This document shows positions 1 through 8,909 of a stretch of 36,516 bases of DNA, one piece after another. The stretch covers positions 1 to 36,516 of the forward strand of contig NZ_REBQ01000132.1 in NCBI RefSeq assembly GCF_007692655.1, read 5' to 3'. The stretch's first letter is position 1, and each line of letters opens with the position of its first letter. Under the pieces are notes generated by a model that had not been told where the DNA came from, made no database searches, and was given only the letters and a program-made list of their open reading frames with translations. The position numbers were made by a program, and so were the translations under genes. Origin of the DNA: Halomonas sp. (lineage in GTDB: Bacteria; Pseudomonadota; Gammaproteobacteria; Pseudomonadales; Halomonadaceae).

Positions 1-1804
1 GCTGGCGCTGCTCCTTATCTAGCTTTTGCCCGGCGCGCTCCTGCGCCAGCAACGCCGCGTACTCCTCTTGAGGAGAGCGTTGGCGCTGAATATATTGCAG
101 ATGCTCCACCAAGCCATTCAGCTCCGCTTCGCGATCCGCCTTTGGCATCAACAGCTCACGCTTTGCAAAAGCCGCTAGCGCACTCCCCTGCTGACTGCCC
201 TGAAAATGCGCCAATATCACCTGCGGACTTCGGTAACGCCCCGCCTTGAGCAACGCAATTAGCTCGCGGCATAGCGGCGCATCCTCATCGTCTGGCAACC
301 ACTCCAAATGATCAGGAAGCGCGGCCACCAGGTTGGGCTCATGCAGTAAAAGCTGCACAATACGCCCCACCGGGGAAAGCGCCTGAGTGCGGGTCCGCGG
401 CGACGGGGCCGAGGCACCTTGCACTGCAACAGGTGACGGCGTTTCGTCTTCAGAATGCTCGGGCTGACGCTGCGCAAGACGCTGCTGGGCTGCCTGAGTA
501 CGCTTATCGAGCAGCACTTTTAACTGCTCTTGCGCTAGCCCGCTACGCTTCGCCAATGACTCCAGCAGTAGTGATTTGAGCATGCCTTCGGGCACTTTGT
601 TCAATGCTTCCAGCACTTGGCTTGCAAACCGCTCCCGGCCTTCTACCGTATTTAAATCTCGCCCCTGCGCCGCCTGCTCGAACAGAAACTCCGATAGCGG
701 CATGGCACAGGTCACACGATCCTGAAATGCCTGAGTACCTTCACGGCGCACAAGTGAATCAGGGTCATCGCCTTCCGGCAAAAACAGAAAGCGTGCTTCA
801 CGACCATCAATCATCTGTGGCAGCGCCGTTTCCAGCGCCCGGCTTGCCGCCTGTCTGCCTGCACGGTCACCATCAAAGCAGAACACCACACGGCTAACCA
901 ATCGAAACAGCCGAGACAAATGGTCCTCCGTGGTAGCGGTACCCAGCGTCGCCACGGCGTTATGAATGCCATACTGTGCCAGCGCCACCACGTCCATGTA
1001 GCCTTCAACGATGACTAGCTGCTCAAGCTTGTTCGACGCCTGACGCGCTTCAAACAGACCGTACAGCTCACGTCCCTTGTGGAAGACAGGCGTTTCAGGC
1101 GAATTTAAATACTTGGGCTGCTCATCCCCCATCACCCTTCCGCCGAAAGCGATCGTCCGCCCGCGCAGATCGCGAATAGGGAACATTACCCGATCGCGAA
1201 AACGATCGTAGGTACGCCCGGTATCTTCACGATGAATCAACAGACCGTATTCCACCTGAACCGGCTCACCAATACCACGTTCGCTGAGATGCTGTTTTAG
1301 TGCCTCCCAGCCACCCGGCGCATAGCCAATACCGTAGCTCTTGATCACCTCATCAGAAAGCCCGCGATCAGCGAGATAACGCTGGGCTAGCTGACCCTCA
1401 TGCATCTTGAAACGCTCGCGATAAAAGCTCGCCGCGAGTTCAAGCAGGTTGACACCCTCTTTGCGCTTTTTTTCGCGCTGCTGGGCACCAGGATCATCAG
1501 CACCTTCACGGGGCACTTCTATTCCCAGGCGTCCGGCTAACTGCTCCACCGCCTCAGGAAATGGCAATTTGTCATACTCCATCAAGAAGCGTAGTGCATT
1601 ACCATTAGCTCCGCAGCCAAAGCAGTGATAAAACTGCTTATCAGCACTGACCGTGAATGATGGGGTTTTCTCTTGATGGAAAGGACATAGCCCTAAATAG
1701 TTACGACCGGCCTTTTTAAGCTGCACACGCTCACCAACCACCTCGACCACATCTACGCGGCCCAATAGGTCATCAATAAAACGTTGTGGAATTTGGCCTG
1801 CCAT
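1..1804 (-). CDS. dnaG: DNA primase DnaG, 3' end cut by window edge
   Basis: DnaG makes the RNA primers for lagging-strand synthesis at the replication fork. The frame is open from an ATG at 1804 to the left edge, giving 601 residues without a stop. The family is usually about 580-650 residues, so only the C-terminal tip should be missing. The N-terminus (MAGQIPQRFIDDLL) is typical. A CHC2 zinc finger is seen at C40, H43, C61 and C64. The TOPRIM core follows, with E267 in VIVEGYMDVVAL and D311/D313 in FDGDRAG, matching the catalytic acidic residues of E. coli primase. The C-terminal third is the DnaB-binding type region. It lies downstream of rpsU on the same strand with a terminator between, as in the rpsU-dnaG-rpoD macromolecular-synthesis operon; rpoD is presumably beyond the edge. 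Confidence 0.97.
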   Translation of the reverse strand, partial: MAGQIPQRFIDDLLGRVDVVEVVGERVQLKKAGRNYLGLCPFHQEKTPSFTVSADKQFYHCFGCGANGNALRFLMEYDKLPFPEAVEQLAGRLGIEVPREGADDPGAQQREKKRKEGVNLLELAASFYRERFKMHEGQLAQRYLADRGLSDEVIKSYGIGYAPGGWEALKQHLSERGIGEPVQVEYGLLIHREDTGRTYDRFRDRVMFPIRDLRGRTIAFGGRVMGDEQPKYLNSPETPVFHKGRELYGLFEARQASNKLEQLVIVEGYMDVVALAQYGIHNAVATLGTATTEDHLSRLFRLVSRVVFCFDGDRAGRQAASRALETALPQMIDGREARFLFLPEGDDPDSLVRREGTQAFQDRVTCAMPLSEFLFEQAAQGRDLNTVEGRERFASQVLEALNKVPEGMLKSLLLESLAKRSGLAQEQLKVLLDKRTQAAQQRLAQRQPEHSEDETPSPVAVQGASAPSPRTRTQALSPVGRIVQLLLHEPNLVAALPDHLEWLPDDEDAPLCRELIALLKAGRYRSPQVILAHFQGSQQGSALAAFAKRELLMPKADREAELNGLVEHLQYIQRQRSPQEEYAALLAQERAGQKLDKEQRQ

Positions 1805-1910
1805 GAACTGCGGGCATCCTCGCGCAAAGCGCTGGTTGGCTGACTTTCGAGACACTACCTAAAATCATCAGACCCGTTGCCAGATCAGATCATCATAGAC
1901 AGCGACGGTA

Positions 1911-1940
1911 TTGAAAACGACAGCTTTGAAAACGACAAGC
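1911..1940. repeat. 15-bp direct tandem repeat, two copies
   Basis: Two adjacent 15-bp units share the 12-base start ttgaaaacgaca and then differ (gct and agc). They lie between dnaG and the rpsU terminator. The same core, TTGAAACGACAGC with one A fewer, recurs on the minus strand between alr and rpoS (20725-20776). Confidence 0.7.
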
Positions 1941-1972
1941 AAAAAACAAACGGCCACCTAGTGGCGGCCGCT
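1938..1972 (-). terminator. Intrinsic terminator after rpsU
   Basis: On the minus strand, a GC-rich imperfect hairpin at 1951-1970 (CGGCCGCCAC, loop TAG, GTGGCCG) is followed by a T-rich run (TTTGTTTTTTG). It sits about 55 bases after the rpsU stop and before dnaG. It probably lowers read-through so that S21 is made in excess over primase, as known for the E. coli operon. Confidence 0.75.
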
Positions 1973-2025
1973 TGGCATCCCTCTTGAGACGACCAGCTAA
2001 CTGCTCCGGCCCCCTCGGGTACGGA

Positions 2026-2241
2026 TCAATAGAGCCGTTCGAAACGCTTTTGCTCACGCTGAATCTTCTTGGCGTGGCGTTTTACGGCAGCTGCCGCTTT
2101 GCGTTTACGCTCAGCAGTCGGCTTCTCGTAGTGCTCGCGGCGGCGTACTTCAGAGAGAACACCGGCTTTTTCGCAAGAACGCTTGAAGCGACGCAGGGCG
2201 ACGTCAAACGGCTCGTTATCACGTACTTTTACAGAAGGCAT
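2026..2241 (-). CDS. rpsU: 30S ribosomal protein S21
   Basis: S21 is a small basic protein of the 30S subunit that acts near the mRNA Shine-Dalgarno site during initiation. The 71-residue product starts [19 protein letters not shown] and ends in a Lys/Arg/Ala-rich helix, the standard family length and composition. The frame is open 33 codons further upstream, but the ATG at 2241 has a good ribosome binding site (AAGGTAGGTGAG just upstream) and matches the family N-terminus. It is transcribed toward dnaG and away from tsaD. Confidence 0.98.
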   Translation of the reverse strand: MPSVKVRDNEPFDVALRRFKRSCEKAGVLSEVRRREHYEKPTAERKRKAAAAVKRHAKKIQREQKRFERLY

Positions 2242-2343
2242 TAAGCACTCACCTACCTTAAGGAGTCTTGAGTTCGGATAGTACGTACACTGCGATATAG
2301 CGGTATTGAATGCAGTGCACGACCCAGTTTTACAGCGCACAGT

Positions 2344-2372
2344 AGTCTAGTCGCCACTGGCCATCTTTGCAA
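2344..2372 (-). promoter_or_regulatory. Sigma70-type promoter for rpsU(-dnaG)
   Basis: On the minus strand TTGCAA (2367-2372) is followed after exactly 17 bases by TAGACT (2344-2349). Spacing is ideal and both boxes are close to consensus. The start would leave a leader of about 95 bases before the rpsU ATG. Confidence 0.65.
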
Positions 2373-2456
2373 ATGCTTACGCTCGTTAGCCGCTACAATG
2401 TTAAGCTGTTGCCTGCGATTTTTTCATATTTATCTCGATAAAGAGTCTCTTTTCAT

Positions 2457-3518
2457 ATGCGCGTACTGGGAATTGAAACGTCGTGCGACGAAACTGGCGT
2501 CGCGCTTTATGACACTTCGCTAGCAGGTGGCAACGGGCTGCTTGCCGATGCGCTATATAGCCAAATCGCGATGCACGCTGAATTTGGTGGCGTTGTGCCT
2601 GAACTCGCCTCCCGGGATCATACGCGCAAACTATTGCCGCTCATCGAACAAGTACTCAGCGACGCCAAATTAACCCGCTCAGACCTGGACGGCATTACCT
2701 ATACCGCCGGCCCCGGCTTGGTAGGCGCGCTAATGGTTGGCGCCAGCACTGCCCATGGCATGGCTCGGGCGTTAAACATCCCGGTGCTCGGCGTGCACCA
2801 TATGGAAGGCCACCTGCTGGCACCGATGCTGGAAGACGAACCGCCTGAATTTCCATTCGTAGCCCTGTTAGTGTCAGGGGGACATACCCAACTGGTCGAC
2901 GTGCAAGGGCTTGGGCACTATCAACTACTCGGCGAGTCGGTAGATGACGCTGCCGGCGAGGCGTTTGATAAAGCCGCCAAAATGCTGAATCTGGCCTACC
3001 CTGGCGGGCCCCTGGTCGCCAAACTGGCGGAACGGGGCGATCCTAAACGCTTCCGCTTTCCGCGCCCGATGACCGACCGTCCAGGGCTTGATTTCAGTTT
3101 TTCGGGCCTCAAAACCCACACCATGACGGCGATTCGGCAGCTAGAGGCAGCCGGCGAACTTGACGATCAAGCCCGTGCGGATGTGGCGCGCGCTTTTGAA
3201 GAGGCCGTCGTTGATACACTGGTGATTAAGTGTCGCCGAGCGCTGGATCAAACCGGCTTGAAGCGCCTAGTGGTCGCCGGTGGCGTCAGTGCTAATCAGC
3301 GCCTACGCGAACGGCTCCATACCGAGTGCGAAAAACGCCAGGCTCGCGCTTACTATCCACGCGGGCGTTTCTGCACTGACAACGGCGCCATGATTGCCTA
3401 TGTAGGCGCACAGCGCCTAGCAGCTGGCGAACACGATGCCCCAGGCATCATGCAGGCGACACCGCGCTGGCCGCTAGATCAACTCACTCCACCAGATACG
3501 GCTGACAATAAGCGCTAG
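2457..3518 (+). CDS. tsaD: tRNA N6-threonylcarbamoyladenosine synthase subunit TsaD
   Basis: TsaD transfers the threonylcarbamoyl group from threonylcarbamoyl-AMP to A37 of ANN-decoding tRNAs, working with TsaB, TsaC and TsaE. The 353-residue protein has the ASKHA fold. The start [19 protein letters not shown] is classic, and [10 protein letters not shown] carries the metal-binding H-x-[18 protein letters not shown] and the [11 protein letters not shown] segment near the C-terminus are also present. Length is normal for bacteria. The gene is divergent from rpsU and convergent with plsY, a common arrangement in gammaproteobacteria. The ribosome binding site (AAAGAG) is weak. Confidence 0.98.
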   Translation: MRVLGIETSCDETGVALYDTSLAGGNGLLADALYSQIAMHAEFGGVVPELASRDHTRKLLPLIEQVLSDAKLTRSDLDGITYTAGPGLVGALMVGASTAHGMARALNIPVLGVHHMEGHLLAPMLEDEPPEFPFVALLVSGGHTQLVDVQGLGHYQLLGESVDDAAGEAFDKAAKMLNLAYPGGPLVAKLAERGDPKRFRFPRPMTDRPGLDFSFSGLKTHTMTAIRQLEAAGELDDQARADVARAFEEAVVDTLVIKCRRALDQTGLKRLVVAGGVSANQRLRERLHTECEKRQARAYYPRGRFCTDNGAMIAYVGAQRLAAGEHDAPGIMQATPRWPLDQLTPPDTADNKR

Positions 3519-3525
3519 CCACACA

Positions 3526-4098
3526 TTAAGAGCCGCGAAACGGCGGCTCTTCACCGGCTCTCAATCGGCGAATATTTAGTCCATGGCGTGCCAGCACCAG
3601 CAGGCTGAAACCACCCACGACCATCACGTACTCCGGTGCTAACCAAGCACATATCAACGGTGATGCCATCGCGCTCATTAAAGAAGCCATTGCCGCAGTC
3701 CTTAACCGCCACGCCAACAGCGCCCAAATCAGCGCACTGAGTAACGCTACCTTGGGTACCAGCACCAGCAGCACCCCGAATGCACTGGCCACCGCTTTTC
3801 CTCCGCGAAAACCATGCCATAGGGGAAAGCTGTGGCCTAGCAATACCGCTAAGCCCACCAGCCCTTGTAACCATACCGGGTAGCCCATTAGCTTTACCCC
3901 CAGCATAGCCGGCATAGCTTTCAAAGCATCCAGCAACAGCGTAGCAGCCGCCAAACGCGGCCCATAGAGTCGCAAAACGTTGGAAAACCCTGGGTTATAC
4001 GATCCCTGTTGACGCGGGTCGCCCACTGCTGCCCAGCGACACACGCTCAGCGCTGCCAGCCAACTGCCGCTTAAATACCCCACTACTATCCATGCCAT
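3526..4098 (-). CDS. plsY: Acyl-phosphate:glycerol-3-phosphate acyltransferase PlsY
   Basis: PlsY is an integral inner-membrane enzyme that moves an acyl group from acyl-phosphate (made by PlsX) to glycerol-3-phosphate, giving lysophosphatidate. The 190-residue protein is highly hydrophobic, with about five membrane segments. Family motifs are present: DPRQQGSYNPGFSNVLR near residue 30, a variant of the usual GSGNxGATNxLR, and GHSFPLWHGFRGGKAVAS near residue 90. It overlaps a hairpin at its 3' end and converges on tsaD. The N-terminus (MAWIVVGYLSGSW) matches the first family helix, so the ATG at 4098 is accepted although its ribosome binding site is poor. Confidence 0.93.
   Translation of the reverse strand: MAWIVVGYLSGSWLAALSVCRWAAVGDPRQQGSYNPGFSNVLRLYGPRLAAATLLLDALKAMPAMLGVKLMGYPVWLQGLVGLAVLLGHSFPLWHGFRGGKAVASAFGVLLVLVPKVALLSALIWALLAWRLRTAAMASLMSAMASPLICAWLAPEYVMVVGGFSLLVLARHGLNIRRLRAGEEPPFRGS
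3528..3551. terminator. Hairpin shared by convergent tsaD and plsY ends
   Basis: A perfect 9-bp inverted repeat, aagagccgc / gcggctctt, with a 6-base loop lies 10 bases after the tsaD stop and covers the last codons and stop of plsY. Neither strand has a proper T-run after the stem, so classical intrinsic termination is uncertain. It may instead stabilise the two 3' ends. Confidence 0.4.
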
Positions 4099-4130
4099 GG
4101 CTGTATGCTCGTTTTATAGACTCGCTCGCT

Positions 4131-4158
4131 GTCGTTTAGCCCCATCCTAACGTACAAT
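4131..4158 (+). promoter_or_regulatory. Possible promoter for folB-folK
   Basis: A TACAAT box at 4153-4158 lies 30 bases before the folB ATG in the plsY/folB divergent gap. The -35 box (about 4130-4135) is a poor match, so this rests mainly on the -10 box and position. Confidence 0.3.
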
Positions 4159-4188
4159 CGCCGGCTTGTTGCAGCGGGGAGAAGGCAT

Positions 4189-4569
4189 ATGGATCGAATT
4201 TTGATTGAAGCGTTAACCGTCGACACTATTATTGGTGTCTATGAGTGGGAGCGCTCAATTCAGCAATCGCTGAGCCTGGATCTGGCGCTAGCGACCGATA
4301 TTCGTTCGGCGGCCGCCACCGATGATTTACGCCTGACGTTAGATTACGCCGCTATCTGCCAGCGCATCCAACAGTTTGCCGACGCCCATCAGTTTGCCCT
4401 GGTAGAGACTTTCGCCGAGCGACTGGCAGAGTGCTTACGTACGGAATTCCCCATCTCTTGGCTGCGACTGACACTGCGCAAACCAGGGGCGGTGCCCAAT
4501 GCTGCTAGCGTTGGCCTAGAAATCACCCGCGGCAGCCTGCCTGAGGCAACCGAGGAGCCAATGGCATGA
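4189..4569 (+). CDS. folB: Dihydroneopterin aldolase
   Basis: FolB cleaves 7,8-dihydroneopterin to 6-hydroxymethyl-dihydropterin and glycolaldehyde in folate synthesis. The 126-residue protein starts MDRILIEALTVDTIIGVYEWER, where the glutamate binds the pterin. LDYAAICQRI carries the conserved tyrosine and LRKPGAVPNA the catalytic lysine. Length is normal. The ribosome binding site is strong (GGGGAGAAGG). Its stop overlaps the folK start by 4 bases (ATGA), so the two folate steps are translationally coupled and run in order. Confidence 0.96.
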   Translation: MDRILIEALTVDTIIGVYEWERSIQQSLSLDLALATDIRSAAATDDLRLTLDYAAICQRIQQFADAHQFALVETFAERLAECLRTEFPISWLRLTLRKPGAVPNAASVGLEITRGSLPEATEEPMA

Positions 4570-5114
4570 ACCTAGTGACGGTCAGCTTAGGTAGCAATAT
4601 CGATCCCATCCGTCATCTTCACTGCTGCCTGGATGCGCTAGCGGACACCTTTGGCCGCCTCCACATCTCCAGCGTATATGAAAGCGAGCCCGTCGGTTTT
4701 ACGGACAGCCGCAATTTTTATAACTTAGTGGTGGCATTTTATTCTGATTGGACGCCCGGCCAACTGCAGGCATGGGCCAAGCAGCTTGAAATTGAGCATG
4801 GTCGCCAACCTGACGTGGCCAAGTTTAGCCCGCGTGCATTGGATATTGACTTATTAACCGTAGGCGAGCTGTGCGGAGTTATTGACGACATTGCCTTGCC
4901 GCGCAGCGAGATCTCCCATAACGCCTTTGTATTGCAGCCCCTTGCTGAGCTGCTTCCCACCACACGCCACCCCCAGTGCGGTACGTCTTATGCGCAGTTG
5001 TGGGAAGCCTTCGAGCTAGGTAGTCAGCGCCTTTGGCCGGTTGATTTTAACTGGCGCGGACGCTGGATTTCACAGGCTGACGAACAGCCCCAACTTGCCG
5101 TGGCGAGACGATAA
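4566..5114 (+). CDS. folK: 6-hydroxymethyl-7,8-dihydropterin pyrophosphokinase
   Basis: HPPK transfers pyrophosphate from ATP to the pterin made by FolB. The 182-residue protein opens VTVSLGSNIDPIRHL and carries the family signature at KFSPRALDIDLLTVG, in which the two aspartates bind Mg. It is a little longer than the E. coli enzyme (about 160 residues) because of a C-terminal tail ending in a basic segment. It overlaps folB by 4 bases and converges on cca, 16 bases away. I see no terminator in that gap. Confidence 0.96.
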   Translation: MNLVTVSLGSNIDPIRHLHCCLDALADTFGRLHISSVYESEPVGFTDSRNFYNLVVAFYSDWTPGQLQAWAKQLEIEHGRQPDVAKFSPRALDIDLLTVGELCGVIDDIALPRSEISHNAFVLQPLAELLPTTRHPQCGTSYAQLWEAFELGSQRLWPVDFNWRGRWISQADEQPQLAVARR

Positions 5115-5130
5115 CCAGGCTAAGAACCAG

Positions 5131-6255
5131 TTACGCTAGCGCAACGGCGATCGCTTGCTCGCGCCGTTCACGCAGAGCCCCACCCAGCGCCGCGCCTTGA
5201 TAACCCTCAGCGATCAACACCTGAGGACTCACCTCACGGGCAGCTTGCCAAGCGCTTTCAAGCCGCCCGACCTGCTCACCTGCCAGTAAAGTGACGAGTG
5301 CCAACTGCTCTTCGACTTGCTCAGGCTTGCGCCAGCCATCCAGCCGTTCCAGCCAGCGCAATACGCTTGTGCCGTCCAGAGGTGCTGTTAGCAACGAATG
5401 GGTAAGCGCCGTATGGCGAGCCAGCTGGGCAACGGCATTAGGGAGTTTGAGCCGTGTCGCTAAAGCGTCACGCTGACTTTCGCTCAGCGCCGACACCAGT
5501 TGGGCATAGCGCCAATGGGCCGCTGCTAGTGCACTTTTTTCAGGCGTTTGAGCCATGGCAGCCAGACCTGGAGCAAGCGCCTCTCCTGCAAGCTCTGGCC
5601 ACCACACCCTCAGCGCGTCACAGCGCTCAAGCGTGGTGAAATAGACATCAGGACTTGGCTCGCCTAACGCTTTTTCAGTTTCTACCCACACTCGCTCAGC
5701 GGCCAAGTGCTCAAGCTCTCCGTTTTGACTGACATCACGCATCAGTGCAAGGGTGTCGGGCGCAATGGTAAAACCGAGCGATGCATAGCGAGCCAGGAAG
5801 CGCGCCGTACGCAGTACCCGCAGCGGGTCTTCGCTAAAGGCTGGCGAGATGTGTCGCAACAGGCGCTGCTCAATATCGCGCCGACCATTAAAAGGATCGG
5901 TAAGCTCGCCGTTAACGCTTTGAGCAATGGCGTTAATCGTCAAGTCACGTCGTAGCAGATCCTCTTCCAGGGTTACGTCAGGACTTGCATGCACCTCAAA
6001 GCCACTATAGCCATGACCCGATTTGCGCTCGGTGCGGGCCAAAGCGTACTCCTCAGCCGTCTCCGGGTGCAGAAATACCGGGAAGTCACGCCCTACGGGT
6101 TTAAAGCCGCGCTTACGCATGGCGTCAGGCGTGGCGCCCACCACCACCCAGTCATTATCGACGACAGGCCAACCCAGTAGTGCATCGCGAACGGCACCGC
6201 CGACCCGATACACGTTCAGGCCTGCCAAACGTGAGTCACTCTGCATCACTTTCAT
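5131..6255 (-). CDS. cca: CCA-adding tRNA nucleotidyltransferase, HD domain absent
   Basis: Cca builds or repairs the 3' CCA end of tRNAs from CTP and ATP without a template. The N-terminal head carries [14 protein letters not shown], the metal motif [19 protein letters not shown] and [11 protein letters not shown]. The chosen ATG at 6255 overlaps the apaH stop in an ATGA; a longer frame with ten more residues exists but runs further into apaH. The product is 374 residues, against about 412 in E. coli. The stretch that in E. coli holds the HD phosphohydrolase metal motif (HDLGKG type) is not seen, so phosphatase and phosphodiesterase activities are probably missing. The C-terminal tRNA-binding helices with WRKPEQVE are kept. 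Confidence 0.94.
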   Translation of the reverse strand: MKVMQSDSRLAGLNVYRVGGAVRDALLGWPVVDNDWVVVGATPDAMRKRGFKPVGRDFPVFLHPETAEEYALARTERKSGHGYSGFEVHASPDVTLEEDLLRRDLTINAIAQSVNGELTDPFNGRRDIEQRLLRHISPAFSEDPLRVLRTARFLARYASLGFTIAPDTLALMRDVSQNGELEHLAAERVWVETEKALGEPSPDVYFTTLERCDALRVWWPELAGEALAPGLAAMAQTPEKSALAAAHWRYAQLVSALSESQRDALATRLKLPNAVAQLARHTALTHSLLTAPLDGTSVLRWLERLDGWRKPEQVEEQLALVTLLAGEQVGRLESAWQAAREVSPQVLIAEGYQGAALGGALRERREQAIAVALA

Positions 6256-7085
6256 GGCTTTCTGCCCTGCTGGCGTTCCCTCCACTGACTATCCACGCTG
6301 GTTCGCTCACCGCTGTCTAGATTGAACGCGGTTAGTCGCCCGCCCCACACACAGCCCGTATCCAGGGCTTCCACGCGCACTCGCGTCTGGGGTGTTTGGC
6401 CTTCCAGAGCAGCCCAGTGGCCAAACAGCAGCCGGGCATTGTCTCTCCGTGGATATTGAAACCAGGGTAAATACCCCACCGGGGCGCTGTCCAATCCCTC
6501 TTTGGCAGCAAAATCTAACCGCCCATGGGCATCAATAAAGCGCATTCGAGTGAACACATTCACAATTAACCGCAGCCGATCCATGCCGTCGAGATCATCG
6601 CGCCACGTATCCGGCTGGTTCCCAAACAGCTGGGTGAGGAAGGCTCCGGACGCTTCACTGGCCAGTGCCGCCTGCACTTCCCGGCCGAACACCTCAGCTT
6701 GGGCCACACTCCACTGGGGCAAAAGGCCCGCGTGGGTCATCAACGTATCGTTCTCGAACACGCTAAGTGGCAGGCCTTGCAACCAATCCAGCAGTGCATC
6801 GCGGTCAGGGGCCCCAAGAATATCGTTCAAGGTGTCGCTCTTTTTCAGCTTGCCGCCACCCCGGGCCACTACCAACAAATGGAAGTCGTGGTTACCCAGT
6901 ACCGTTCGCGCGGCGCCACCCAGGGCACGCACTTCGCGTAGGCACTCCAGTGATCCTGGGCCACGATTAATTAAATCGCCCACTAGCCAAAGCGTATCTC
7001 GTGCGGGATTAAAACTGAGCTTCTCCAACAAGGTTACAAATTCGCCATGACAGCCATGTAAATCGCCGATTGCATAGGTGCTCAT
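6252..7085 (-). CDS. apaH: Symmetrical bis(5'-nucleosyl)-tetraphosphatase ApaH
   Basis: ApaH hydrolyses Ap4A to two ADP and can also remove NpnN caps from RNA. The 277-residue protein has the calcineurin-like metallophosphatase motifs [19 protein letters not shown] and GNHDFHLL, then [10 protein letters not shown]. Length matches E. coli (about 280). The ATG at 7085 has an AAGG seven bases upstream. It is co-directional with cca and overlaps it by 4 bases. In many gammaproteobacteria apaH follows apaG directly; here a plus-strand oxidoreductase unit lies between them. Confidence 0.97.
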   Translation of the reverse strand: MSTYAIGDLHGCHGEFVTLLEKLSFNPARDTLWLVGDLINRGPGSLECLREVRALGGAARTVLGNHDFHLLVVARGGGKLKKSDTLNDILGAPDRDALLDWLQGLPLSVFENDTLMTHAGLLPQWSVAQAEVFGREVQAALASEASGAFLTQLFGNQPDTWRDDLDGMDRLRLIVNVFTRMRFIDAHGRLDFAAKEGLDSAPVGYLPWFQYPRRDNARLLFGHWAALEGQTPQTRVRVEALDTGCVWGGRLTAFNLDSGERTSVDSQWRERQQGRKP

Positions 7086-7281
7086 GCAGGGGCCTTATCA
7101 TCAGGAGTTTATTAAATAGTATCACTTCAATGGTGCTACATGCCCGCCGTTACGGGTATGGCTGGCAGCGAAAGCGGCAATTGAACTGGTGCAAAGCGCT
7201 AACCTGCGCCACTATTAAGACTTGCACTGAAGCCCCTTGCGAAGCTGCCGCCTCGCCGCTGTTTAGGATAACGATATTAAA

Positions 7282-7461
7282 ATGGCAACGGATCACTCTC
7301 GACGCGGGCTACTAAAAGTTGCCACGCTCACTGGTATTGGCGTGTTACTGCTGCCCGGCACCGCTTTGCGACCCGTTAGCCAAGCCGCGGCGGATAAGGC
7401 AACTTCGTCGTCTGCCCCCCTGATGGTGAATGGTTGGCTGCTAAAAGCCAGTGACCGCTAA
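7282..7461 (+). CDS. Tat-signal mini-protein upstream of GMC oxidoreductase
   Basis: This 59-residue frame begins MATDHSRRGLLKVATLTGIG. SRRGLLK fits the twin-arginine consensus (S/T-R-R-x-F-L-K, with L for F). A hydrophobic stretch follows (about residues 13-26) and then an Ala-rich possible cleavage region. The remaining tail is only about 25 residues, with no recognisable domain. Its stop overlaps the next ATG as TAATG, indicating coupling to the GMC gene. By analogy with two-subunit Tat-exported dehydrogenases, where a small subunit carries the signal for a flavoprotein partner, it may act as an export escort or small subunit. That role is inference. No homology search was possible; the coding call rests on the motif, the coupling and an AGGATAA site upstream. 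Confidence 0.7.
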   Translation: MATDHSRRGLLKVATLTGIGVLLLPGTALRPVSQAAADKATSSSAPLMVNGWLLKASDR

Positions 7462-8909
7462 TGTATATCGCGTTCGAGGATCTCAACGAAGATAGCGATG
7501 CCGTGGACGTGTGCATCATCGGTGGTGGCGCAGCGGGGATTGCCATGGCAGTCACGCTGGCACGCCAGGGGCGCCAAGTACTGCTCTGCGAGGGAGGAGA
7601 CGCTGACTACAGCGAACGCTCTCAAGACAGCTACCGGGGCGAGGTCGTCGGTGATGCTTATATTCCCCTGTACGGCGCTCGCCTGCGTCATTTAGGTGGG
7701 TCGACCAACCACTGGGGCGGCGTATGCCGTCCTTTGGATCGTTACGACTTTACCCAAAAGCCCGCCGCCGTTGAGACAGGCTGGCCTATCGGTCACGATG
7801 CGTTAGCTCCCTACTACCGCGCCGCAGCGAGCATGCTGGATTTAACACCGACGCCTTCCGATCAGCCGATCCCTGGGGCAGGACTAAAGCGGATCTATTT
7901 TTCACTGGGCAACCCGACGCGCTTAAAAGATAAATATGCGACGACGCTCAACGATTCGATCACGCTTGAGTGCTGCCTGACCGCTAATCTCGTCGCCTTG
8001 GAAACCCAAGGCGGCCGGGTCACTAGCGCCAGCTTCAAGAACTACCAGGGCGACTACCGCAAGGTGCGTGCCCGCTATTTTGTGCTGGCCTGCGGCGGCA
8101 TCGACAATTCGCGCTTGCTGCTGTGGTGTAACCAACAAACCCAGGGGCAATTGATTCCCAACGACGCCACTCTTGGCCGTTATTGGATGGAGCATCCCCA
8201 CGCAACGGTGGGCAAAGCGCTGCTCTTTAACCCGGCGGCACTGGGCCTTGACGACGATTACAACGTTTTTCTCTCCCCTACGGCTCAATCCATCGCATCG
8301 CGCCAGATACTGAACTGTGGACTGCGTTTACACCGCATGAACGCCGAGGTCACTCAAGAATTAGTTGATGAGCTCGCCCAGTTGGCACCTGCGCTCGCTG
8401 GACAGCTCTACACATGGCAAGCCCAGGGCCAGGTTATGCACGGCGCCATGCTAAGAGCTTCTTGGGAGCAAGAGCCGCGTTATGAAAACCGTATTGAGCT
8501 CAGCGAGGAACTTGATGACCTAGGCATTCCACGCAGCCGGTTAGTCTGGCGCCAATCCGAGCTGGATCGACACACCATTCGCGAGAGCATGCTGCTGCTT
8601 GGGGAGTACCTGCGTGACAACGATCTGGGCCGCCTGCAACTGGCTGACTGGCTTGCAGACACCCCTGTGAAGCTCCCCACCGAGGGCGAGCTAGCGGGCC
8701 GCCACCATATGGGGGGAACACGCATGAGCCTTACTGCAGAGGAAGGTATTGTCGATTCTGATTGCCGCCTGTTTGCCCAGGAGAACGTTTACGTGGCGGG
8801 CTCCAGTGTGTTTGCCAGCGCAGGTCACGCTAACCCTACCTTAACACTGGTGCAACTGGCCCTGCGCCTCAGCGACCACTTGGCAAGCCGGTTAACACAG
8901 GGCGTTTAG
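7461..8909 (+). CDS. GMC-family FAD-dependent oxidoreductase
   Basis: The 482-residue protein belongs to the glucose-methanol-choline oxidoreductase family. The FAD dinucleotide-binding motif is at residues about 17-30 (VCIIGGGAAGIAMAV). GGSTNHWGG near residue 80 is the flavin-contact segment. The C-terminal substrate domain has HHMGGTRMS (H415/H416) and AGHANPTLT (H456, N458), the usual site of the catalytic His-His/Asn pair. No signal peptide or membrane segment is seen, so if it works in the periplasm it must be carried by a partner, for which the Tat mini-protein is the obvious candidate. The substrate cannot be told from sequence. No cytochrome c gene lies beside it. It converges on apaG with 9 bases between stops. 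Confidence 0.9.
   Translation: MYIAFEDLNEDSDAVDVCIIGGGAAGIAMAVTLARQGRQVLLCEGGDADYSERSQDSYRGEVVGDAYIPLYGARLRHLGGSTNHWGGVCRPLDRYDFTQKPAAVETGWPIGHDALAPYYRAAASMLDLTPTPSDQPIPGAGLKRIYFSLGNPTRLKDKYATTLNDSITLECCLTANLVALETQGGRVTSASFKNYQGDYRKVRARYFVLACGGIDNSRLLLWCNQQTQGQLIPNDATLGRYWMEHPHATVGKALLFNPAALGLDDDYNVFLSPTAQSIASRQILNCGLRLHRMNAEVTQELVDELAQLAPALAGQLYTWQAQGQVMHGAMLRASWEQEPRYENRIELSEELDDLGIPRSRLVWRQSELDRHTIRESMLLLGEYLRDNDLGRLQLADWLADTPVKLPTEGELAGRHHMGGTRMSLTAEEGIVDSDCRLFAQENVYVAGSSVFASAGHANPTLTLVQLALRLSDHLASRLTQGV

Noticed and set aside
604-1008. Frames inside dnaG on either strand
   Set aside because: They overlap the conserved primase reading frame and show no motif of their own.
1-1804. dnaG as a truncated pseudogene because no stop is seen
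   Set aside because: The frame is open to the window edge with all catalytic motifs intact; it is simply cut by the window.
2440-2452. Palindrome AAAGAGTCTCTTT at the tsaD ribosome binding site as an RNA switch
   Set aside because: The true loop would be too small; only a weak 4-bp stem could form, and the palindrome is short enough to arise by chance.
7070-7315. An 81-codon plus-strand frame in the apaH/GMC gap
   Set aside because: It overlaps the apaH start and the Tat mini-gene, has odd composition and no ribosome binding site; the mini-gene in another frame is better supported.
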